Assembly: GCA_964374095.1 (NCBI GenBank)
Contig: CAYJXJ010000054.1
Location: forward strand, 1 to 25,190
Direction of reading: 5' to 3'
DNA length: 25,190 nt
From: CAYJXJ01 sp964374095
GTDB taxonomy: Bacteria > Elusimicrobiota > Elusimicrobia > UBA1565 > UBA9628
Below, one piece after another: positions 21,025 through 25,190 of the stretch. The notes beneath the pieces were generated by a model. It was not told the DNA's origin, did no database searches, and saw only the letters and a program-made list of their open reading frames with translations. Positions within the stretch are counted from its first letter, which is position 1, and every line of letters begins with the position of its first letter. The position numbers were made by a program, and so were the translations under genes.

Positions 21025-22257
21025 ATGAAAGCGATGCTCGCGGCGGCGATTTTGGCGGGAGCGGGGTTTGGGTCCCCGCTCCAGGCCGGCGTCTACATCC
21101 CGCCGGATGATTATTATTACAGCGGAGTTTGCGGAGTCAACATGAGCTGCATCGGCGACGAGCCCGCGGTCCCGGAGGAGCCGGCGGCCCCGGAGGGGAC
21201 CCCCGAAGCCGGAGCGGCCGGCGGCGACCAACCGAGCGAGATTTCCCCTAACCTCGTGTACGGCCCCCCATGCCCCCCGGAATACTGCGGCGCCAAGGCC
21301 CCGCTCGATCCTACTCTGGCGGCGGCCGGGACGCCGCTCCCCGGGACCAATGCCGCCGAGGGGATCGTCGCGGCCCAGGCCTCGGGGGCAGCCGCCGGAG
21401 CGGCCGCCGGAGCCGGGCTCGGGGCCTCCGAGGCGGTCAGGGAAGCTTTGGCCGCCAAGGAGCGGGCCAAAGCCTGGACGGACCTCGCTAAGGAGGGCGC
21501 GAACCTGCCCGCCAACACCACCATCACAACCTTCAGCGACGGCAGGATATCCTTATGCGGTCCACTCTCCTGCAGCCTCCCCTTCAACCCAGCCAAAGCG
21601 CCCCCGCAGTTGGATGGCCTCATGACGGAACTCAAGAAGCAGATCGAAGAAAAGAACAAGCTCGCCGCGGAGGCCAAGAAAACACAGGATGCTCTGGAAA
21701 AACAGAATGCCCCCGGCCGTGATCCGTCGCAGTCCGATCCCCCTGCTTCGCGTTCCGGTTCGGTGACGGCGAACGCCGACGTGAATCCGCCCGGCGACGA
21801 CGCTTGCGGACCCGCATGCGTGGACGATCTTTCGTGGGCGGTGGTCAACGCCCGGACCCCCGCGGGCGACCCAAACTCGAGCCGCCATCCCGAAGTTGCG
21901 CCGGGCGACAACCTCGGCTTGACCACGCAGGTCACGAACCCCGACGTCGATGCGTCCCTGGACATCAACAACGGCGTCGCCCTGGCGCGCGCGAGGCGCG
22001 GGGGAGGGATGGCCTCGGGAACCGCGGTGGTGGACCAGGCCAACACAGCTAAGACCATATTCAAGAAAGTCAATTTGGAATCCGGCGGGACGGCCGGAGA
22101 CAGTGCCGTTCCCCCCTGGGTCCTGTCAATGGTCAGTGGATTCTTCGATGGAAGCCGATCGGAATCCGCGGGCAGTGTCGATGGATTGCCGCGCAAATGC
22201 GAGGCCCTCGAGACCGCTTGTCTAAAGAGGGAAGCCGGGGGAGCGCCGGCGTTGTAG
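21025..22257 (+). CDS. Secreted protein with five cysteine pairs, function unknown
   Basis: 410 aa. Residues 1-21 are a signal peptide (MKAMLAAAILAGAGFGSPLQ, cleavage near QAG). The ten remaining cysteines fall into five close pairs: 36/42, 83/88, 178/183, 261/265 and 392/399, suggesting disulfides in the periplasm or outside. Residues 113-150 are Ala/Gly-rich; 198-229 form a charged helix, probably coiled coil (TELKKQIEEKNKLAAEAKKT). Much of the rest is Pro/Gly/Asp-rich and likely flexible. ATG 21025 is chosen because AGAAGGGAG precedes it; the earlier in-frame ATG at 20971 lies in the promoter. No family recognised. Confidence 0.7.
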   Translation: MKAMLAAAILAGAGFGSPLQAGVYIPPDDYYYSGVCGVNMSCIGDEPAVPEEPAAPEGTPEAGAAGGDQPSEISPNLVYGPPCPPEYCGAKAPLDPTLAAAGTPLPGTNAAEGIVAAQASGAAAGAAAGAGLGASEAVREALAAKERAKAWTDLAKEGANLPANTTITTFSDGRISLCGPLSCSLPFNPAKAPPQLDGLMTELKKQIEEKNKLAAEAKKTQDALEKQNAPGRDPSQSDPPASRSGSVTANADVNPPGDDACGPACVDDLSWAVVNARTPAGDPNSSRHPEVAPGDNLGLTTQVTNPDVDASLDINNGVALARARRGGGMASGTAVVDQANTAKTIFKKVNLESGGTAGDSAVPPWVLSMVSGFFDGSRSESAGSVDGLPRKCEALETACLKREAGGAPAL

Positions 22258-22295
22258 GCCCGCCGCGGGCCATCAGTCCCACCAATCCCTAGGTC

Positions 22296-22334
22296 TTAGG
22301 CCTCTTACGGGTATTGCCGCCCCGGAGCTATAGT
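22296..22334 (+). promoter_or_regulatory. Promoter of the 157-aa secreted protein gene
   Basis: TATAGT at 22329-22334, with TTAGGCCTCTTA (22296-22307) ending 21 bp before it. The block CTAGG...TTAGGCCT also resembles the sequence before the 410-aa gene. Confidence 0.45.
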
Positions 22335-22354
22335 ATGCTCGACAGGCAGCGGCC

Positions 22355-22828
22355 ATGAAGCTTCCCCTCCCCCTCGTCGCCTTCGCGTTGGCCGCCTTGG
22401 CCCGCCCCACCCTGGCCGCCGAAGCCCCCCTGCTGCCCCCGGTCCATTCCCAAACCGCGCTATTCAGTCAGGACCCCTTGACCCGCGAGATCCTGCAGCG
22501 CCAGGTCAAGGATCAGGACGGTGGGCTGCGCACGGCCGTGCTCCTGCCCAGCGGCCAGACCCTGGAGTTGAAATCGCCTGATCTGGCGCCTTTGACCGGC
22601 AAGCCCTCTCTAGAACCCGCGGCGCAGGGCCCGGAAGCCCTCAAGACCCACCCCAAGCTGCTGCCCGCGGGACGCGCTGGACGCCGCAAGCCCGTCAAGA
22701 AGGCGGCCGACCAGCTGCGGGCCATCGCCGGTCCAGGGAAGGGTCATGACTGGGGAGACGCCCCCAAAGCGGCCCCTGAGCCCGCCCCCCGGACCCCGCC
22801 GGTCTTGGACAACGAATTCCTGCCCTAG
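22355..22828 (+). CDS. Small secreted protein, function unknown
   Basis: 157 aa. Residues 1-22 are a signal peptide (MKLPLPLVAFALAALARPTL, cleavage near LAA). The rest is basic and Pro-rich, including RAGRRKPVKKAADQLRAIAG near residue 108, with no cysteines. The TATAGT box lies 20 bp upstream; no Shine-Dalgarno sequence is visible. Its stop codon is the first TAG inside the 36-bp direct repeat that borders the transposon, so the insertion lies immediately downstream and leaves this gene intact. No family recognised. Confidence 0.65.
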   Translation: MKLPLPLVAFALAALARPTLAAEAPLLPPVHSQTALFSQDPLTREILQRQVKDQDGGLRTAVLLPSGQTLELKSPDLAPLTGKPSLEPAAQGPEALKTHPKLLPAGRAGRRKPVKKAADQLRAIAGPGKGHDWGDAPKAAPEPAPRTPPVLDNEFLP

Positions 22829-22860
22829 CCTGATTTTCCACGGAGGGGAATTCGCCTAAG
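22825..22860 (+). repeat. 36-bp direct repeat, left copy
   Basis: Starts CTAGCCTGATTTTCCACGG and ends TTCGCCTAAG. It is identical, base for base, to 25150-25185; the match breaks exactly at both ends. It contains the stop codon of the secreted-protein gene and that of the transposase on the other strand. Confidence 0.95.
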
Positions 22861-23866
22861 TAGTTGTAGTTATCCAAGGTTGTTTGACCCGCACCCTTCT
22901 GATCTCCCCCCCACCCTTTCGCCCGACGAGCAAAACCGACTGGCTGCTCGCAGCTAAAGTCTCACAGCCTGCAAGGGAGGCGTGGGGCGCGTCGTGGTAC
23001 TCGGCGAGGAAGCGAGCCAATTGCGTCTGGAGCTGATCGAGGGTCGGGGACTTGGGCAGTCTGGGGATGAGCTGAAAACGTGTGGTGAGGAAAAATCGCT
23101 CGAGACGTGCCTTGTAAGTCGGCTGATAGGGCACGGCATGAACGAGATGAATGCCGAGGCGGGCGCAGGCGGTGCGCAGGACGCGGGAGCGGTAGTTGGG
23201 GCCGTTGTCGGCGATGAGGCGATGCGGCAGGCCGCGGGCCAGGAGGGCCTGGCGAAGCACGGGCATCAGGGCGAGTACGTTGTCGCCGAGGGTGAAGGCC
23301 GCGGCCATGATGGCGCGCGAGGCGTCGTCGAGGATGGCGATGAGAAAGCTCTTGCGCTTCTTGCGGCCTGGGCCGTAGATGTCCGGGCCGTGCATGGTAT
23401 CGGCCAGCCAGAGGACCTGGGGAATGCCGACGGGCCTGCGCCGGAAGGCTTCTTTGTCGGCCAGGCGCTTGCGTCCCTTGAGCAGGCGATAGAGGGGCTT
23501 GACGGGGACGGAGCGCGCGAGCTCGCGCTGCAGGTGGCGGTGGACGGCCTTGATGGTCCAATCGGGATGCTCGCCGGCCAGTTCGACGGCGCGCGCGGCG
23601 GTGGCGGCGTCCACGGCGCGCGGCAACCCGCGATCGCGGCGGGTCTTGTTGTCAAGCGCCTCCAAGCCGCCCAGGCGATAACGGCGAAGCCAGCCCAGGA
23701 GAGTTTCGTGGCAAAGGATGACCGGGGCGCCGTCGGGAGCGGATTTGACCTCCGTGGCGAGCTGTCGGGCCATTTCGGTGCTGGAGACGCCCGGGGCACG
23801 GTGAAGCAGTGGCGCGATGAGCGAGAAGCGCCAGAGGGCAAGTTCGGAAACAGGATGGGTTTTCAT
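22856..23866 (-). CDS. DDE transposase (integrase core)
   Basis: 336 aa. The N-terminal part contains helix-turn-helix-like segments (about 30-65 and 85-135, with a Trp-rich LGWLRRYRLGGLEALDNK). The rve-type catalytic core has D156 (WLADTMHG), D220 (RLIADNGPNYRS) and E256 (YKARLERFF). Thirty-five residues separate the second Asp from Glu, the DD(35)E spacing of IS481/IS3-like and retroviral integrases. GGAGGTG precedes ATG 23866. The frame runs out of the element: the stop codon (22858..22856) lies in the flanking 36-bp repeat. The catalytic triad and full length suggest it is intact. Confidence 0.9.
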   Translation of the reverse strand: MKTHPVSELALWRFSLIAPLLHRAPGVSSTEMARQLATEVKSAPDGAPVILCHETLLGWLRRYRLGGLEALDNKTRRDRGLPRAVDAATAARAVELAGEHPDWTIKAVHRHLQRELARSVPVKPLYRLLKGRKRLADKEAFRRRPVGIPQVLWLADTMHGPDIYGPGRKKRKSFLIAILDDASRAIMAAAFTLGDNVLALMPVLRQALLARGLPHRLIADNGPNYRSRVLRTACARLGIHLVHAVPYQPTYKARLERFFLTTRFQLIPRLPKSPTLDQLQTQLARFLAEYHDAPHASLAGCETLAASSQSVLLVGRKGGGEIRRVRVKQPWITTTT

Positions 23867-24131
23867 GGGCTACACCTCCACACGGCAAGGATAGCCGAGG
23901 GCGTTGCGTCCGCCAATGGCTGAATTGTGTGGGTGATGCGGCGAAGCGCGAACGCGAGCGCGCCATGCGGACGCAGAAAGCGGGAAAAAACCGCCGGCGG
24001 CCGGGGCGTCAACGTCTTGGCAAGGGCGCAATCGATCTGAACGCGGTTCGGGACCGCCTCCGGGGCTCCCAGGATGAGTTCGGGCGCACCCCGGCCGCCG
24101 CGTTGCCCGTTGCGTCCGCGTCGACCTCGAA
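23867..24131. other. Gap between the two transposon ORFs
   Basis: 265 bp without a convincing gene. A frame on the minus strand is open across it but is Arg/Ser/Pro-rich shadow sequence. GCGGACGCAACG occurs twice here, near each end (minus strand). The GGAGGTG site of the transposase is at its left end. Nothing else seen. Confidence 0.4.
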
Positions 24132-24659
24132 TTATCGGAGGTAGATGCCGACGATGGAGAGCTTCGGCTCTTGCTGCTTCCAGCTTCGGAAGAGCTCGGC
24201 GACCGCGGCCGCGCCTTGGCGCGACAACGAGGCCAGGAAGCCCGCCGCGTCGAGCGCGCCTTCATGCCAGGGAAAACGCAGCTTCGCCAGCGTGCGCAGA
24301 AAGCGCACCCTAAAGTACCGCAGCGCCCCGCGCCCCACGCCGAAGCGCCGGGCCAACGTTCTTACGCCCAGGCTTTCGACGAGCAGCGCGTGCAACAACT
24401 GGAGGACCAAGCACGTCTTGAGTCTGCAATAGGGCAAGAGCGCGTCAGGCGGCAGCGAAAAGGTCCGCCCCACCACCTTGCAGAAGTGTCGAGTGACATC
24501 GACCTTGCTCAACGGGTCGGGATCGCCGGCGTAGCGCTCATAGCTTCCGTGAATGATCCAATGCGCCGGCGCATCGGCGGGGCAATAAGGGCAGCGATCC
24601 GGCTTGAGGCAGGCCAGAGTCAGCAGCTTCAGCAGTGTTGCGAAGGGCATGTGTTTCAT
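24132..24659 (-). CDS. Transposon-associated zinc-ribbon/HTH protein (DUF6431-like)
   Basis: 175 aa. The N-terminus has CPYC (23-26), then HGSYERY and VDVTRHFCKVVGRTFSLPP, then LLPYCRL, resembling the DUF6431 domain found with DDE transposases. The second zinc knuckle shows only one cysteine. A helix-turn-helix-like stretch follows (GVRTLARRFGVGRGALRYF, about 97-115). It probably helps bind the transposon ends. It is upstream of the transposase on the same strand and head-to-head with the TPR-like gene, with 37 bp between their starts. The start (ATG 24659) lacks a clear ribosome-binding site; ATG 24650 is an alternative. Confidence 0.7.
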   Translation of the reverse strand: MKHMPFATLLKLLTLACLKPDRCPYCPADAPAHWIIHGSYERYAGDPDPLSKVDVTRHFCKVVGRTFSLPPDALLPYCRLKTCLVLQLLHALLVESLGVRTLARRFGVGRGALRYFRVRFLRTLAKLRFPWHEGALDAAGFLASLSRQGAAAVAELFRSWKQQEPKLSIVGIYLR

Positions 24660-24696
24660 GGCACGATATCATTGCAACTATTTCGCGGAGGTGCCA

Positions 24697-25005
24697 ATGA
24701 AAGTCACGCCGATAGAAACGGATCTCGACAAGCTCAGCAACAGCGTGCTCGACCAAATCGCGGCGCGCAATTATGAGGAAGCGGAGAAGCTCTGCCGGAA
24801 GCTCTTGCTCGAATATCCCGAGGTGATCGACGGCCATGAACGGCTGGCGGCGGTGCGGCAAGCCCAGGGCCGGTTTCAGGAGGCGGCGACGGAATTCTCG
24901 ATGACGCTGGAAATGATAAGCCGGAAGCCTGGAGACTTCGGTCAAGAGCTGGTCACGTTACTCACCGAACAGCGAGACGAGGCGCTGGCCAAAGCGAAAC
25001 GGTAG
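24697..25005 (+). CDS. TPR-like passenger protein
   Basis: 102 aa. Residues about 12-75 form alternating helices with the tetratricopeptide pattern (ARNYEEAEKLCRKLLLEYPE, then GHERLAAVRQAQGRFQEAAT). Such repeats mediate protein-protein contacts; there is no enzymatic domain. GGAGGTG four bases before ATG 24697 supports the start; an earlier in-frame ATG is antisense to the DUF6431-like gene. It lies within the transposon, divergent from the transposition genes, and ends at a terminator one base after its stop. Role unknown: perhaps a regulator or accessory of transposition, or cargo. Confidence 0.72.
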   Translation: MKVTPIETDLDKLSNSVLDQIAARNYEEAEKLCRKLLLEYPEVIDGHERLAAVRQAQGRFQEAATEFSMTLEMISRKPGDFGQELVTLLTEQRDEALAKAKR

Positions 25006-25053
25006 CGCCGGCCGCGCTCCGCCTCTGGCGAGGCTACGCACGGCCGGCGTTTT
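25006..25053 (+). terminator. Rho-independent terminator after the TPR-like gene
   Basis: CGCCGGCCG (25006-25014) pairs perfectly with CGGCCGGCG (25041-25049), followed by TTTT. Between them GCCTC/GAGGC forms a smaller inner stem. It starts right after the stop codon at 25003-25005. Confidence 0.85.
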
Positions 25054-25149
25054 CTCGCGAACGAGCAACCCCACTTCGATCAACTCGTGGAAAAGACTGC
25101 GGGAAGAGACAATCGGTTTCGGTTCAAATACTGCGTCCCGCTACAACCG
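25054..25149. other. Right end of the transposon, noncoding
   Basis: About 95 bp with no gene seen. It includes the right inverted-repeat sequence CTACAAC (25141-25147), and the TTTCGGTTCAAATAC region, which partly mirrors the left end. Confidence 0.5.
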
Positions 25150-25185
25150 CTAGCCTGATTTTCCACGGAGGGGAATTCGCCTAAG
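25150..25185 (+). repeat. 36-bp direct repeat, right copy
   Basis: Identical to 22825-22860 and in the same orientation, 2,325 bp further along. The window ends five bases later, so what follows is unknown. Confidence 0.95.
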
Positions 25186-25190
25186 AATCA

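Larger units (their letters stand above)
22861..25149. mobile_element. DD(35)E transposon with TPR passenger, bounded by 36-bp direct repeats
   Basis: The 2,289-bp segment between the two 36-bp repeats. Two bases inside each border lies GTTGTAG (22863-22869) and its complement CTACAAC (25141-25147). Further in, both ends also share a TTTGA.CC-like stretch one base out of register, so short imperfect terminal inverted repeats are likely. It contains a DDE transposase, an upstream zinc-ribbon/HTH-like ORF and a divergent TPR-like gene with its own terminator. The repeats look like a target-site duplication, but at 36 bp it would be unusually long. Confidence 0.75.

Noticed and set aside
23929..24144. 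Small plus-strand gene inside the transposon gap
   Set aside because: No ribosome-binding site, very basic composition, and no sign of coding constraint.
23870..24265. Third transposon ORF on the minus strand reached by frameshift
   Set aside because: Its sequence is Ser/Arg/Pro-rich shadow without domain character, and the transposase has its own ribosome-binding site.
22825..25185. CRISPR repeats
   Set aside because: The repeat length of 36 bp is typical, but there are only two copies 2.3 kb apart with a transposon between them, and no cas genes.

Overview
The window is GC-rich, gene-dense bacterial chromosome. It holds about 26 genes, many overlapping by 1-4 bases (ATGA or TGATG junctions), and no rRNA or convincing tRNA gene. 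The envelope genes (two prolipoprotein diacylglyceryl transferases, an FtsB/DivIC-type division protein, long secreted Ala/Pro-rich proteins) suggest a didermic bacterium. The overall style reminds me of Elusimicrobiota, but that is an impression; no marker gene here fixes the phylum.

Layout. (1) 1-1615, minus: GbsR/MarR-type regulator, trans-polyprenyl diphosphate synthase and the first 23 codons of a third gene, behind a textbook promoter with a palindromic operator. (2) 1616-3131: a 61-bp perfect hairpin element, two tiny exported-looking peptides ending in CIC and CSIC tails (each with a hairpin leader and a strong ribosome-binding site), and a divergent HTH regulator. This looks like a possible peptide/regulator pair. 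(3) 3128-6750, minus: proline dehydrogenase, threonine dehydrogenase and 2-amino-3-ketobutyrate CoA ligase. A leader element recurs before two of these genes and again about 400 bp upstream, around a noncoding stretch with many stem-loops. (4) 6748-9834, plus: a small membrane methyltransferase-like protein and a secreted phospholipase-D-superfamily protein whose last codons lie in a second copy of the 61-bp hairpin. (5) 9835-12090, minus: HEAT-repeat exported protein, a 57-aa DUF397-like protein, a DUF423 membrane protein and a lipoprotein-like protein. (6) 12171-15238, plus: two tandem paralogous GT-C-like membrane proteins. (7) 15199-20843, minus: a six-gene operon pgm/pmm - eno - ftsB-like - lgt - lgt - rluA-like. 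(8) 21025-22828, plus: two secreted proteins of unknown function with similar promoters. (9) 22825-25185: a 2.3-kb DD(35)E transposon carrying a TPR-like passenger gene, bounded by perfect 36-bp direct repeats with short inverted repeats just inside them.

The most notable observations are the transposon with its long direct repeats, the 61-bp hairpin family with a compensatory base-pair change, the tiny-peptide/HTH locus, the repeated leader of the proline/threonine operon, the divergent tandem Lgt pair, and promoters whose -10 box lies only 8-11 bp before the start codon (probably leaderless mRNAs). All functional assignments come from reading motifs by eye; no database search was run.
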